A stretch of 61,465 nucleotides of DNA from Ruegeria arenilitoris (GTDB lineage: Bacteria > Pseudomonadota > Alphaproteobacteria > Rhodobacterales > Rhodobacteraceae), in the NCBI RefSeq assembly GCF_013032445.1, contig NZ_WQCA01000018.1:1-61465 (forward strand). The letters run 5' to 3'. Shown piece after piece: positions 33,656-44,068 of this stretch (the first letter of the stretch is position 1; the number at the start of each line of letters is the position of its first letter). A program made the translations under genes and the position numbers. The notes below the pieces were generated by a model. It was not told the DNA's origin and made no database searches. It saw nothing but the letters and a program-made list of their open reading frames with translations.

Positions 33656-33907
33656 CTATCGTTTTATCAGCCCGATCAAGAACAGCAGAATCACTGCGCC
33701 AATTGTGGCGAAGAAGATTGATGAGAAGACACCGCCGCCCACAGCAAAACCCAGCGCCGGAAAAATCAATCCGGCCAAGAAGGCACCAACGATACCAACG
33801 ATGATATTGCCGATCAGGCCAAAGCCGCGGCCTTCCATGATCTTGCCCGACAACCATCCGGCGACAGCGCCAATGAACAGCATCGCCAGAATGCTACTGA
33901 ATTCCAT
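33656..33907 (-). CDS. GlsB/YeaQ/YmgE-family stress membrane protein
   Basis: The 83-residue protein has three hydrophobic segments rich in Gly, typical of the family formerly called transglycosylase-associated (AVAGWLSGKIMEGRGFGLIG, then NIIVGIVGAFLAGLIFP). It is an inner-membrane protein. Members are often induced by stress, but no molecular function is established. It stands alone, convergent with usp. Confidence 0.88.
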   Translation of the reverse strand: MEFSSILAMLFIGAVAGWLSGKIMEGRGFGLIGNIIVGIVGAFLAGLIFPALGFAVGGGVFSSIFFATIGAVILLFLIGLIKR

Positions 33908-33981
33908 GGTTTGCTCCTGAGAATAGCGTTAATCAGGGCCAGTTAAGCACGGTGCGCGGCCTCAGTCACGCCGCAAGCGTT

Positions 33982-34725
33982 TCAGACCAGAAATCCGCCA
34001 TCCGTGTCGTCGCCCGCCTCTTCCATCAGCCGCCCCATATCCGGGATCGTGACGTGGCGCTTGCCTTCCAGCAGAATGACCTCATCCTTTTTTAGTGCCG
34101 AGATCTGACGGCTGACCGTTTCCAGCGTCAGGCCCAGATAATCCGCCATCGCCTCGCGGGTCAGGGGCAGATCAAACACGATAGGGCCGGAGTTGCCCTT
34201 CTGGTGGATCGAGGCGTCGCGACGGGCGATGATCGACAGCAGGCTTGCGATCTTCTCGCGCGCGGTCTTGCGCCCCAGAACCAACATCCACTCGCGCGCC
34301 GCATCCAGTTCGTCCAGCGTCATTTGCAACAGTCGATGCGCGATATGCGGCGTTGAGCTCATCAGTTCTTCGAAGGGCTTCTTGCGAAAACAGCACATGA
34401 CCAGATCGGTTGTCGCCTGTACGTCATATGGCGCAGAATCACGCCCCGGACGACCAACAAAATCGCTGGGCAACAAAAGGCCGACCATTTGCGTGCGTCC
34501 GTCCTCCATCGTCTGTGTCAGCGATGCGATACCGGACACGACAGAGCCGACAAAGTTCATCTGATCCCCGGACCAGATGATCGTCTGACCTGCTTCGAAA
34601 CTGCGATAATACTTAATGCCTTCAAGCTCTTCCAGCTCATTCGCATCGCAATGCGCACACACTGCGCGATGCCGGATTGGGCAGTCTCCACAGTTCGTAT
34701 GGTCGATCTTGAATATCGGTGTCAT
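33982..34725 (-). CDS. fnrL: Fnr-type oxygen-sensing transcriptional regulator FnrL
   Basis: The 247-residue Crp/Fnr regulator has an N-terminal cysteine cluster for an oxygen-labile 4Fe-4S (C12, C15, C23, C26, with C111/C112 further on). A cyclic-nucleotide-fold domain follows, then a helix-turn-helix whose recognition helix ETVSRQ keeps the E-SR residues that read TTGAT. The start MTPIFKIDH is favoured: GTGGA lies seven bases upstream, and longer readings run through the FNR box. It is the likely regulator of ccoGHIS, ccoNOQP, hemN and itself. Confidence 0.95.
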   Translation of the reverse strand: MTPIFKIDHTNCGDCPIRHRAVCAHCDANELEELEGIKYYRSFEAGQTIIWSGDQMNFVGSVVSGIASLTQTMEDGRTQMVGLLLPSDFVGRPGRDSAPYDVQATTDLVMCCFRKKPFEELMSSTPHIAHRLLQMTLDELDAAREWMLVLGRKTAREKIASLLSIIARRDASIHQKGNSGPIVFDLPLTREAMADYLGLTLETVSRQISALKKDEVILLEGKRHVTIPDMGRLMEEAGDDTDGGFLV

Positions 34726-34737
34726 GCGCATTTCCAC

Positions 34738-34751
34738 TTGATCTCGGTCAA
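34738..34751. promoter_or_regulatory. FNR/FnrL-type box between fnrL and hemN
   Basis: TTGATCTCGGTCAA differs from the consensus at one base. It is only 12 bases from the fnrL start and 35 from hemN. That position suggests repression or fine control of fnrL itself and activation of hemN. Confidence 0.8.
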
Positions 34752-34786
34752 AGCATCTGGCCGGGCCGTCCCTTAAACGTATCGCC

Positions 34787-36142
34787 ATGATAGTGAAACC
34801 ACAATTGGCAAAGCTTGGACTATTTGACGCGAAAGTACCGCGTTACACCAGCTACCCCACCGCTCCCCACTTCAGCAATGATGTGGGGCCAAGTCTTTAT
34901 GGTGACTGGATTTCCGGCCTTAAACCCGGCAGTTCCGTATCGCTGTATATCCACGTCCCCTTCTGCCGCAGGCTGTGCTGGTTCTGCGCCTGCCGCACGC
35001 AGGGCACGCAGACGGACAACCCGGTCATCGCCTATGTCGACGTGCTTAAGGCCGAGCTGGACTTGTTGGCCGAGCGTCTGCCCGAAGGTGTCACCCTGTC
35101 GCGCCTGCATTGGGGCGGGGGCACACCGACCTTGCTGAACGCCGATCTGATGCGCGATCTGGCAGCACGGATTTTGGACGTGGTGCCGCTGGGACCAAAT
35201 GCCGAGTTTTCGGTTGAGATCGACCCGAACGAGATTGATGAGGCCCGTCTGGACGCGCTGGCCGAGGCTGGTATGAACCGCGCCTCGATCGGGGTGCAGG
35301 ATTTCGACGACGAGATTCAAAAGACCATCGGGCGCATCCAAAGCTATGACACCACCCGAGACGCCGTGGACATGATCCGCGCGCGCGGGATTACCAGCCT
35401 GAATGCCGATATCCTTTATGGCCTGCCGCATCAGACTAAAACCCGGATGACGGAAAGCGTACAGAAACTGCTGTCGCTCAGCCCAGACCGCGTTGCGCTG
35501 TATGGCTACGCGCACGTGCCGTGGATGGCTAAGCGGCAACAGCTGATTCCTTCGGACGCCCTGCCCACCCCCGAAGAGAGGCTGGACCTGTTCGACACCG
35601 CCCGCCGTCTGTTCATGTGGGACAACTACGCGGAAATCGGCATCGACCACTTTGCCACACAGGACGATGGCCTGACCCATGCGCTGAAGGCCGGACGGCT
35701 CAAGCGGAACTTCCAAGGCTATACCGACGATCAGGCCGAGGTTCTGATTGGTGTCGGCGCCAGCTCGATCTCGCGCTTCCCGCAGGGCTATGCGCAGAAC
35801 GCGCCCGCGACGTCCGCCCATACCAAGGCGATCCGCGAGGGGCGGTTCTCGACCTCGCGCGGGCACCTGTTCAAAGGGCAGGACATCTTGCGCGGCCGTC
35901 TGATCGAAGCGCTGATGTGCGATTTCCAGATCGACAGCGCCGAGATTCTGCGCGACCACGACATCACCGCAGCCGAACTGCAGCGCATGTATCAGAACGC
36001 CAACAGCGCCTTTGACGGGTTGCTGCGCATCACCGAAGGCGGTTTGTTCATCCCGCCCGAGGCGCGCCCTCTGACCCGCATGATCGCCCGCAGCTTTGAC
36101 GCGTATGATCTAAGTAAAGCCGGCCACAGCTCAGCAATATGA
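34787..36142 (+). CDS. hemN: Oxygen-independent coproporphyrinogen III oxidase
   Basis: The 451-residue radical-SAM enzyme decarboxylates coproporphyrinogen III for haem synthesis without oxygen. The N-terminal PRYTSYPTAPHF and the cluster motif HVPFCRRLCWFCACRTQ (C-x3-C-x2-C) are diagnostic. GGGTPTLL follows. Length matches HemN rather than the shorter HemW relatives. The start has a weak ribosome site; a GTG two codons in is an alternative. It is divergent from fnrL with an FNR box between. Confidence 0.95.
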   Translation: MIVKPQLAKLGLFDAKVPRYTSYPTAPHFSNDVGPSLYGDWISGLKPGSSVSLYIHVPFCRRLCWFCACRTQGTQTDNPVIAYVDVLKAELDLLAERLPEGVTLSRLHWGGGTPTLLNADLMRDLAARILDVVPLGPNAEFSVEIDPNEIDEARLDALAEAGMNRASIGVQDFDDEIQKTIGRIQSYDTTRDAVDMIRARGITSLNADILYGLPHQTKTRMTESVQKLLSLSPDRVALYGYAHVPWMAKRQQLIPSDALPTPEERLDLFDTARRLFMWDNYAEIGIDHFATQDDGLTHALKAGRLKRNFQGYTDDQAEVLIGVGASSISRFPQGYAQNAPATSAHTKAIREGRFSTSRGHLFKGQDILRGRLIEALMCDFQIDSAEILRDHDITAAELQRMYQNANSAFDGLLRITEGGLFIPPEARPLTRMIARSFDAYDLSKAGHSSAI

Positions 36143-36183
36143 CCCGGCAAGAGGTCAGGGCTTGACGCGACGGGTCGGTTTTT
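36141..36183 (+). terminator. Possible terminator of hemN
   Basis: GACCCG (overlapping the hemN stop codon) can pair with CGGGTC at 36171-36176, followed by GGTTTTTC. The stem is only 6 bp and the loop is long, so the call is tentative. Confidence 0.4.
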
Positions 36184-36317
36184 CACACACTTGCAGGGTG
36201 GGCGGCACCTCGCCCGCACCTGAGGCAGGCCGAGTAACAGACAATTGCGCCAACGCATTCGCGTAAGGCTACCCTTTTCGTGCAGTCGATCTGCAATTTG
36301 AAAGAGGGACAGCACCT

Positions 36318-38246
36318 ATGCGCGTTTTCACCGTCCTCGGCCCCAGCCAATCGGGCAAAACCACTCTGGTCGAGGCTATAAGCCGCCTCGACGGGCGGCC
36401 CACAACATTTGATGTTTCTGGAACCGTGCATTTGCACGGTTTTTCTTACTTGGACGAGCCCTGGTGCGCCATCGACGTGGATGGCGGCGGCGACAATCTG
36501 GCTTATGTCGGCCCGGCCATGGCAATCTCAGACGCCGCCGTGGTGGTTGTACCACCCGACCCGAACGCCGCAGTTCTGTGCGCCCCATACCTGCGGCTGG
36601 TTGAAGAGGCGGGCATTCCCTGTTTCCTGTTTATCAACCGTATGGACAATCCGAATGGCCGGATTCGCGACATCATCGCGGCGCTTCAGACCTATTGTTC
36701 TCACCATATCGCCCTGCGGCAGGTTCCGATCCGCGAAGGCGACACGATCATCGGTGCGGTCGATCTGATCTCGGAGCGAGCATGGAAATACCAGGAAGGG
36801 CAGCCTTCGGCCCTGATCGAGCTGCCGCAATCAGTCGAGGACCGCGAACAGGAGGCCCGCACCGAGTTGCTGGAAACCCTGTCGGATTTCGACGATCACC
36901 TGCTGGAACAACTGATCGAGGACAAACAGCCCCCCAGCGCCGAGGTTTATGATCTGGCCGCACAGGTGCTGCAGAACCACCAACTGATCCCGGCCTGTCT
37001 GGGGGCGGCCAGCCACGGCAACGGCCTGACCCGTCTGATGAAGGCGCTTCGGCATGAGGCACCCGAGTTCAACATCGCGGCGGATCGTGACGAGGCAGCC
37101 GAGAATGCCCGCGCCATTGCCGGGTTTGCGGATGTGAAGAAGCATATCGGCAAGATCGTCGTGCTGCGTGGGTTGGGCGATGGCGTGAAAGCGCATGAGA
37201 ATCTCGGCGGTGAGACTGTCGGAAACCTCACCACGCTGGACGCCAAGACGCAGATCGCGGACCTGCCCGCCGGACAAATCGGACTGGCGGTGAAATCCGA
37301 CCACCTGAACCCTGGCAATCTCTATGACAGTACCGAGGCGACACCGCTGCCGGAATGGGCGTCTTCTCATCCCATCGCCTTCCGTCAAATCGTGTCCCCG
37401 GCCCATGAACGCGACGACGTCCGCCTGTCGAACGCCCTGACCCGTCTGGTCGAGATCGACCCCGGCCTACATCTGGAACAGGATGAGTTGAGCGGCCATG
37501 CCATTCTGGGCTCACAAGGGCCGCAGCACATGCGGCGCGTCACCGCCAAGCTGGCCGAGGATTTCGGCATCGAGATCGCAACCGAGCAGGTCGAAACCGC
37601 CTATCGTGAAACTATCCGTGCACCCGTCGAACACCGCCACCGTCACCGCAAGCAATCCGGTGGCGCGGGGCAGTTTGCCGATGTGGTGATCTCTGTCTCA
37701 CCGATGCCGCGCGGGGCAGGCTTCCAGTTCGAAGAGATCGTCAAGGGCGGCGCGGTGCCCAAGAACTATATCCCCTCGGTTGAACACGGCGCCAAGGACG
37801 CGCTGGCGCAGGGGCCCGAAGGGTTCCCGGTGGTCGATGTGAAGGTGACACTCAGCGATGGCAAGCACCACAACGTGGACAGCTCGGATTATGCCTTCAG
37901 GACTGCGGGCAAGAATGCCGTGCGTGAGGCGTTGCCACAGGCCAAGCCGGTGGTTCTGCAGCCCATCCTAACCGCTGAGATTCACCTGCCCTCGGATTTC
38001 GTCGGCGATCTGGTTCCGACCATCAGTTCTTTGCAGGGTCAGGTTCTGGGCTTTGAAGGCAACCCCAACGCCTCGGGCTGGGAGATTTTCAACGCCCAGC
38101 TTCCCGCTGTAGCCGAGGACGAGTTGCACCGCACCCTCGCCAGCGCCACGCGCGGCACCGGCTGGGTGAAGCTGAGCTTCGATCACTACGAAGAACTGCG
38201 CGGGCCGGTACCGAAATCAGCCTCAAAAGAAACGGCTAACGCCTGA
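36318..38246 (+). CDS. EF-G-like protein with a degenerate GTPase domain
   Basis: The 642-residue protein is about 60 residues shorter than the EF-G in this window. The P-loop GPSQSGKT (8-15) is intact. Switch I is missing: no RGITI, and only about 38 residues separate the P-loop from G3. The G3 region reads DVDGGGDN (53-60) instead of DTPGHVDF, so the catalytic His is lost. G4 is NRMD (107-110). Domains II to V are present, including RKQSGGAGQFADV, GGAVPKNYIP and the domain-IV tip GKHHNVDSS. It may bind GTP poorly or hydrolyse it slowly, yet keeps a ribosome-binding shape. It lies between hemN and yej genes. Confidence 0.85.
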   Translation: MRVFTVLGPSQSGKTTLVEAISRLDGRPTTFDVSGTVHLHGFSYLDEPWCAIDVDGGGDNLAYVGPAMAISDAAVVVVPPDPNAAVLCAPYLRLVEEAGIPCFLFINRMDNPNGRIRDIIAALQTYCSHHIALRQVPIREGDTIIGAVDLISERAWKYQEGQPSALIELPQSVEDREQEARTELLETLSDFDDHLLEQLIEDKQPPSAEVYDLAAQVLQNHQLIPACLGAASHGNGLTRLMKALRHEAPEFNIAADRDEAAENARAIAGFADVKKHIGKIVVLRGLGDGVKAHENLGGETVGNLTTLDAKTQIADLPAGQIGLAVKSDHLNPGNLYDSTEATPLPEWASSHPIAFRQIVSPAHERDDVRLSNALTRLVEIDPGLHLEQDELSGHAILGSQGPQHMRRVTAKLAEDFGIEIATEQVETAYRETIRAPVEHRHRHRKQSGGAGQFADVVISVSPMPRGAGFQFEEIVKGGAVPKNYIPSVEHGAKDALAQGPEGFPVVDVKVTLSDGKHHNVDSSDYAFRTAGKNAVREALPQAKPVVLQPILTAEIHLPSDFVGDLVPTISSLQGQVLGFEGNPNASGWEIFNAQLPAVAEDELHRTLASATRGTGWVKLSFDHYEELRGPVPKSASKETANA

Positions 38247-38254
38247 AACGACGT

Positions 38255-38276
38255 GGCGGGCTGAGGTCAGCCCGCC
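38255..38276. terminator. Stem-loop between the EF-G-like gene and yejF
   Basis: GGCGGGCTGA and TCAGCCCGCC form a 10-bp inverted repeat at the junction of two convergent genes, overlapping the yejF stop. No U-run follows, so it may act as a stabilising 3' hairpin rather than a terminator. Confidence 0.45.
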
Positions 38277-39844
38277 GCCGCAATCAACTCGCGGGTATAG
38301 TCTGTCTGGGCGTTTTCGAACAGATCCTCAGCAGTACCCATTTCAACCACATCACCGTTCCGCATCACGATCACCTTGTGGGACATGGCACGCACGACCT
38401 TAAGGTCATGGCTGATAAACAGGTAAGCCAACCCGTATTTTCGCTGCAGGTCACGCAGCAGATCAACGATTTGCACCTGAACCGTCATATCCAGCGCGCT
38501 GGTCGGTTCGTCCAAAACCAGCAGTTTGGGCCGCAGCACCATTGCACGTGCAATCGCAATACGCTGGCGCTGCCCACCTGAGAACTCGTGCGGGTAACGG
38601 TCCATCGCCGCTGGGTCCAAACCCACTTCGGTCATCACTTCGGCGACCAGTTCACGCGGGGCGCGGTGGGGGTCGACCTTGTGGATTGCCAGCCCCTCGG
38701 CAATGATCTGTTGGCAGGTCATCCGCGGGCTGAGGCTGCCGAACGGATCCTGAAACACAATCTGCATGTCCTTGCGCAGCCGCCGCAGCTGTCGCGTGGA
38801 CCAGCGGCGCACATCCTTGTCGCGGAAGGTGATTCCGCCCTCGGACGCAATAAGCCGCATGATCGCCAGCGCCAGCGTCGTCTTGCCCGAGCCGCTTTCC
38901 CCGACAATACCCAGCGTCTCACCGGCACGAACGCTCAGCGTCGCGTCGTTGACCGCCTTCACATAGCCCACGGTCCGTTTCAGGAACCCGCGCTGAATCG
39001 GGAACCAGACTTTCAGATGGTTGGTTCGGGCGACCTCTTCTGCATCCTGCGCGACCGGGTCAGGATGACCCGAAGGTTCGGCCCCCAGCAGCTTGCGCGT
39101 ATAGGGGTGTTGCGGGTTGTCGAAAATCTCGGCGGTGGCACCGGTTTCGACAATCTCACCGTCCTTCATCACGCAAACCCGGTCGGCAATGCGCCGCACG
39201 ATTCCAAGGTCGTGGGTGATGAACAGCATTCCCATGTTTTCGGATTTCTGCAGCTCAGCCAGCAGTTCCAAAATCTGCGCCTGAATAGTCACGTCGAGCG
39301 CTGTCGTGGGTTCATCCGCAATCAAAATATCCGGCTTGTTGGCCAGTGCCATGGCAATCATAACCCGCTGCCGCTGCCCGCCAGACAGTTGATGCGGATA
39401 GCTGTCCAGCCGCTCGCGCGGATCACGGATGCCGACCTTGGTCAGCAGTTCGACAATGCGTTCCCGCGCTGCGTCACCGGTCAGCCCCTGATGCAGGGCC
39501 AGCGACTCGGCCATCTGCTTCTGGATTGTGTGCAGCGGGTTCAGTGAGGTCATCGGCTCTTGGAAGATAAAGCTGATGTCGTTGCCGCGCACATCCATCA
39601 GCTTGTTCTGCGAGGCGCCGATCATCTCGTCGCCATCGTATTTCACCGAGCCCTCGACAATGGCACTGTCGCCCAGCAACGACACGGTGGACAGGGCGGT
39701 GACGGACTTACCCGAACCGGATTCACCCACCAGAGCCACGGTTTCCCCGCGATCGACGGTGAAGGACACGCCCTTGACCGCCGCGCTGATCTGTCCGTCC
39801 TGCCGGAAAGAGACCTTGAGGTTGTTCACTTCCAGCAAGCTCAT
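38267..39844 (-). CDS. yejF: Peptide ABC transporter, fused ATP-binding protein (YejF type)
   Basis: The 525-residue protein joins two ABC ATPase domains, each with Walker A (GESGSGKSV and GESGSGKTT), signature ([16 protein letters not shown]) and Walker B ([18 protein letters not shown]). It energises the YejB/YejE channel in the inner membrane. It overlaps yejE by 4 bases. In E. coli the homologous system imports oligopeptides and microcin C. Confidence 0.92.
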   Translation of the reverse strand: MSLLEVNNLKVSFRQDGQISAAVKGVSFTVDRGETVALVGESGSGKSVTALSTVSLLGDSAIVEGSVKYDGDEMIGASQNKLMDVRGNDISFIFQEPMTSLNPLHTIQKQMAESLALHQGLTGDAARERIVELLTKVGIRDPRERLDSYPHQLSGGQRQRVMIAMALANKPDILIADEPTTALDVTIQAQILELLAELQKSENMGMLFITHDLGIVRRIADRVCVMKDGEIVETGATAEIFDNPQHPYTRKLLGAEPSGHPDPVAQDAEEVARTNHLKVWFPIQRGFLKRTVGYVKAVNDATLSVRAGETLGIVGESGSGKTTLALAIMRLIASEGGITFRDKDVRRWSTRQLRRLRKDMQIVFQDPFGSLSPRMTCQQIIAEGLAIHKVDPHRAPRELVAEVMTEVGLDPAAMDRYPHEFSGGQRQRIAIARAMVLRPKLLVLDEPTSALDMTVQVQIVDLLRDLQRKYGLAYLFISHDLKVVRAMSHKVIVMRNGDVVEMGTAEDLFENAQTDYTRELIAAAG

Positions 39845-40947
39845 GAGAAGGTCTTTCTGGGATCAAACGCGTCGCGTACGCCTTCAAAGATGAAGACCAG
39901 CAGCGACAGCATGATGGCAAATGTGAAGAACGCGGTGAAGGCCAGCCACGGCGCCTGCAGGTTCTGTTTTGCCTGTAAGGTCAGCTCACCCAGCGACGGG
40001 GCCGAGGATGGCAGGCCGAAGCCCAAGAAGTCCAATGAGGCCAGACCCGCAATCGTGCCGGTCACGATGAACGGCATGAAGGTCAGCGTGGCAACCATAG
40101 CGTTCGGCAGCATGTGACGGAACATGATCGTCATGTTGCCCACGCCCAGCGCCCGCGCCGCGCGGACGTATTCCAGGTTTCGGGCCCGCAGGAACTCGGC
40201 CCGTACAACCCCCACCAATCCGGTCCAGCTGAACAGGATCATCAACGCCACAAGCAGCCAGAAGCTTCGCCCAAGAATCGCGAACATGATGATGATCACA
40301 TAAAGCGACGGCGTGGCCGACCAGATTTCGATGATGCGTTGGAACACGAGGTCCAGCCAACCGCCGAAAAAGCCCTGAATGGCCCCGGCGAAGATGCCTA
40401 CGATACTGGCCGCCCCCGTGACCATCAGCGTGAACAGGATCGACAGGCGGAAGCCATAGATCACCCGTGCCAGCACATCGCGTTTAGTGTCATCCGTGCC
40501 CAGCAAGTTCTGTCCGTTGGGTGGCAGAGGCGCAGCCCCGGGGCGATCGACACTCGTGTTGAAGGAATACGGGATCAGCGGCCAGATCGCCCAGCCGCGT
40601 TCAAACCCATCGGTTTGATAGGTCCCGGCCTTGATCTCATCAATGATGCCTTCGGGGTCATCGAAACAGTCTTCGATCCCGCCGCTGTCGATCAGGCACT
40701 GCACCTCGGGGTCGCGATAGATTGCTTCCGTCTGGAAATCGCCGCCGAACTCAGTTTCCGGGTAGAAATTGAAGATCGGCGTGTAGAATTCACCCCGGTA
40801 TTTCACCAGGATCGGTTTGTCGTTGGCGATGAACTCGGCAAACAGCGACAGACCGAACAGCACCGAGAATATGATCAGCGACCAGAATGCTCGACCGTTG
40901 CGGCGGAAGTTGCGCCAGCGACGCTGGTTGAGTGGGGACAGTGCCAT
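39841..40947 (-). CDS. yejE: Peptide ABC transporter permease (YejE type)
   Basis: The 368-residue membrane protein has an N-terminal helix (FWSLIIFSVLFGLSLFAEFI), a periplasmic insertion of about 100 residues as in YejE, and five further helices with the EAA-like loop EFLRARNLEYVRAARALGV. It is contiguous with yejB, whose stop is directly adjacent. Confidence 0.92.
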   Translation of the reverse strand: MALSPLNQRRWRNFRRNGRAFWSLIIFSVLFGLSLFAEFIANDKPILVKYRGEFYTPIFNFYPETEFGGDFQTEAIYRDPEVQCLIDSGGIEDCFDDPEGIIDEIKAGTYQTDGFERGWAIWPLIPYSFNTSVDRPGAAPLPPNGQNLLGTDDTKRDVLARVIYGFRLSILFTLMVTGAASIVGIFAGAIQGFFGGWLDLVFQRIIEIWSATPSLYVIIIMFAILGRSFWLLVALMILFSWTGLVGVVRAEFLRARNLEYVRAARALGVGNMTIMFRHMLPNAMVATLTFMPFIVTGTIAGLASLDFLGFGLPSSAPSLGELTLQAKQNLQAPWLAFTAFFTFAIMLSLLVFIFEGVRDAFDPRKTFS

Positions 40948-42033
40948 TTACCCCTCCCGCTTTTCGAAATCGATGCGCGGGTCGACCAGCACATACATCA
41001 GGTCGCTGATGATACCGACGACAAGGCTCATCAGGCCGAAGATGAACAACGTCCCGAAGATCACCGGGTAGTCCCGCGCCACGGCGGCCTCGAAACCCAA
41101 ACGGCCCAATCCATCCAGCGAGAAGATGGTTTCGATGATGATCGAGCCGCTGAAGAACACGCCGATGAACACCGCGGGAAAGCCCGCGATCACGATCAGC
41201 ATCGCGTTGCGGAAGACATGGCCATACAGCACTTTACTTTCACTCAGCCCCTTGGCACGAGCGGTCATGACGTATTGCTTCTTGATCTCATCCAGGAACG
41301 AGTTTTTGGTCAGCAGAGTCAGCGTCGCAAAGGCGGAAATGGTCAGGGCAATAACCGGCAGGGTGATGTGCCAGAAATAGTCGGCGATTTTGCCAAACAG
41401 GCTGAGGCTGTCCCAATTGTCCGAGGTCAGCCCCCGCAGCGGGAAAATCTGCCAGTAAGACCCACCGGCAAACAACACCAGCAGCAGGATCGCGAACAGA
41501 AAGCCGGGGATGGCGTAGGCCACGATGATCATACCACTGGTCCACGTATCGAAGCGCGATCCATCCTTGACCGCCTTGCGAATACCCAGCGGGATCGACA
41601 CTAGATAGGCGATCAGCGTCGACCACAGGCCCAGAGAAATCGACACCGGCATCTTTTCCAGCACCAGATCGATCACGCTTATCGAGCGGAAATAGCTCTC
41701 ACCAAAATCCAACGTCAGATAGTTGCCCATCATATCAAGGAACCGTTCTACCGGAGGTTTGTCGAAGCCGAACTCTTTCTCAAGCTCTTCGATAAATTCC
41801 GGCGGCAGGCCACGCGCACCAACATAGCGGTCATTCACGCCGCCAGTCTGCTGCTCGATATCACTGCCGCCTCCGGCAATACCTTCGAACACGTCACCAC
41901 CGCCCTCCATCTGGGCGATGATCTGTTCAATCGGGCCGCCGGGGACGAACTGAACCAGCGTGAAGTTGACGATCATGATCCCAAGCAGGGTTGGGATGAC
42001 CAGCAACAGGCGTCTTAGAATATATGCTCCCAT
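40948..42033 (-). CDS. yejB: Peptide ABC transporter permease (YejB type)
   Basis: The 361-residue protein has the DppB/OppB-like start [20 protein letters not shown] and six membrane helices. A long periplasmic loop between helices 1 and 2 carries [26 protein letters not shown]. The cytoplasmic loop [20 protein letters not shown] contacts YejF. It lies 9 bases after yejA. Confidence 0.92.
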   Translation of the reverse strand: MGAYILRRLLLVIPTLLGIMIVNFTLVQFVPGGPIEQIIAQMEGGGDVFEGIAGGGSDIEQQTGGVNDRYVGARGLPPEFIEELEKEFGFDKPPVERFLDMMGNYLTLDFGESYFRSISVIDLVLEKMPVSISLGLWSTLIAYLVSIPLGIRKAVKDGSRFDTWTSGMIIVAYAIPGFLFAILLLVLFAGGSYWQIFPLRGLTSDNWDSLSLFGKIADYFWHITLPVIALTISAFATLTLLTKNSFLDEIKKQYVMTARAKGLSESKVLYGHVFRNAMLIVIAGFPAVFIGVFFSGSIIIETIFSLDGLGRLGFEAAVARDYPVIFGTLFIFGLMSLVVGIISDLMYVLVDPRIDFEKREG

Positions 42034-42042
42034 GGGGGCGGA

Positions 42043-43956
42043 TTACCTCAACGCGCCCGAGGACTTCAACTCGGCTTCTTTCTCGGCGTTGATCCACCAC
42101 AGGTCCTGGACGCCCAAGTCATAGGGCGGCAGGTTTTCCGGGTATTCATACATATCCCAATACGCGACCCAGTATTTACCCAGATACCACGTGGGCACCA
42201 TGATCCGCTTGGCACGCAGCACACGGTCCAGCGCGCGAACATTGGCGAAAAGCTCCTCGCTTTCGGTTGCGGCGACGATGTTGTCGATCAGCGGTTCGAT
42301 GTCGGGGCCATGCGCGCCCGACGGGTTGAACACGGAATACGAGGCCGCCTCGGTTCCGAATTGCTGATACAGACCGGTCGAAGGCTGCAGCGAGGACGGA
42401 TAGCCGCCAACGATCATGTCGAAATCCCGGTCGCGACGGCGCAGCGTGAATTGAGCGTTGTCGACGCGGTTGTAAACCGCATCCACACCCATGGCGCGTA
42501 GGTTATCCACGAAGGGTTGGATGATCCGGTCCAAAGTCGGTTGATCCGACAGGAACTCAATCGACAGCACTTCACCATTTGCGTTACGGCGAATGCCGTC
42601 GTCACCAACCAGCCAACCAGCGTCGTCCAGCAATTCCATCGCTGCGCGCAGATTCCGGCGATCATTTTGGCGCCCGGGACGAGATTCGTGCGCGGCAACA
42701 GGCTCTTCGGTTAGAACCGCCGGGTCCACCGCGTCACCGAGGGCTTGCAGCACCTCAAGCTCACGCCCTTCCGGTAAGCCAGTGGCCTCAAGATGCGTGC
42801 CTTCCCAGAACGAACTACGTTGCTGGAACAGTCCGTATTGCAGGCTTTCATTGGTCCATTCGAAGTTATAGGCAAGCTGGACCGCTTCGCGTACGCGGGG
42901 GTCTTGAAACTGCGGGCGGTCAAGGTTCATGACAAAGCCCGATGCCGTCGGTACATTGCCATCCTCAAGTTCGGCCCGAACAACAGAGCCATTTGCAATC
43001 GCAGGGAAATCATAGGCAGTCGCCCAGCTTTTCGAGTTATTTTCCTGCCGCAGCGTGAACGTACCGGCCTTAAACCCCTCCATCGCCGCGATCGAGTCGC
43101 TGAAGTACTCGATCCGAATTGCGTCATAGTTGTTGCGACCCACATTCACATTGACGTGGTCGCCCCAATAGCCCGGGTTACGTTTGTATACGATGCGCCG
43201 GTTGATGTCGTAATTGTCCAGAAGATACGGGGCTGAACCGATGCCTGGCACCAGGCGGGATTTGTCCAGACGGCGGTTCTCGGGGTCCGCTTCAAACCAC
43301 GCTTTGGAAAATACCGGCGTTCCGCCCACCTGCGAGATCAGCGCTCGGCGCGGAAAATCCGGCGCAAAGTAGAACTTGACCGTGTGGTCATCCAACGCCT
43401 CGGCGCGCGGGATACGCTTGCGGACGGCATCCGCGTAGGACTTCAGCCCCTGATCCAGCAGCAAGTTGTGGGAAAATACGACGTCTTCGGCGGTTACGGG
43501 AGTACCATCAGAAAATCGTGCCTCGGGGCGCATGTTGAAAATCACCCACTCTTGGCTTTCCGGATACTCAAGACTCTCTGCAAGCAGGCCATAATACGAT
43601 GCGGGTTCATCATATGAGGGAACCAAAAGAGATTCGTATTGATCCGCCGACCGCGCGCCGGCGCGCCCTTGCCGTGTGAACGGGTTGAAACTGTCGAAGG
43701 TGCCCTGAGCGGCATAGGACAGCTCTCCGCCCCGCGGAGCATCCGGGTTCACGTAGTCGAAATGGGCAAACCCTTCGGGGTATTTCAGATCGCCAAATTC
43801 CGAAAAACCGTGGCTTTTAATGATCTTTTCTTCGGCAAACAGCTGGGTTGCCGCCAAGAGGATCACAAGAAACCCCAGCATCGACGCATGTATCAAACCT
43901 CTGAATTCCAATGCGCGCGCCTGTACGGTCACTCTGGCGGATCTCATGTTGCTCAT
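42043..43956 (-). CDS. yejA: Peptide ABC transporter periplasmic binding protein (YejA type)
   Basis: The 637-residue SBP_bac_5 protein has an unusually long N-terminus before the hydrophobic signal core (LIHASMLGFLVILLAATQLFAEE); an internal Met could be the true start. The mature protein begins with KSHGFSEFGDLKYPEGFAHF, characteristic of YejA, followed by NPDAPRGG. It captures peptides in the periplasm for YejBEF. It is first in yejABEF. Confidence 0.92.
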   Translation of the reverse strand: MSNMRSARVTVQARALEFRGLIHASMLGFLVILLAATQLFAEEKIIKSHGFSEFGDLKYPEGFAHFDYVNPDAPRGGELSYAAQGTFDSFNPFTRQGRAGARSADQYESLLVPSYDEPASYYGLLAESLEYPESQEWVIFNMRPEARFSDGTPVTAEDVVFSHNLLLDQGLKSYADAVRKRIPRAEALDDHTVKFYFAPDFPRRALISQVGGTPVFSKAWFEADPENRRLDKSRLVPGIGSAPYLLDNYDINRRIVYKRNPGYWGDHVNVNVGRNNYDAIRIEYFSDSIAAMEGFKAGTFTLRQENNSKSWATAYDFPAIANGSVVRAELEDGNVPTASGFVMNLDRPQFQDPRVREAVQLAYNFEWTNESLQYGLFQQRSSFWEGTHLEATGLPEGRELEVLQALGDAVDPAVLTEEPVAAHESRPGRQNDRRNLRAAMELLDDAGWLVGDDGIRRNANGEVLSIEFLSDQPTLDRIIQPFVDNLRAMGVDAVYNRVDNAQFTLRRRDRDFDMIVGGYPSSLQPSTGLYQQFGTEAASYSVFNPSGAHGPDIEPLIDNIVAATESEELFANVRALDRVLRAKRIMVPTWYLGKYWVAYWDMYEYPENLPPYDLGVQDLWWINAEKEAELKSSGALR

Positions 43957-44068
43957 CCCCTGCTTGGCCTCTGCCTTTAATCTTATGCGTGTCAGCTAAA
44001 TGACCAGCACTGTCAGGTTCAAGTTTAGAATGCGTGAACGCTTTGTGAAGATGTCCTTAAACAAAAAT

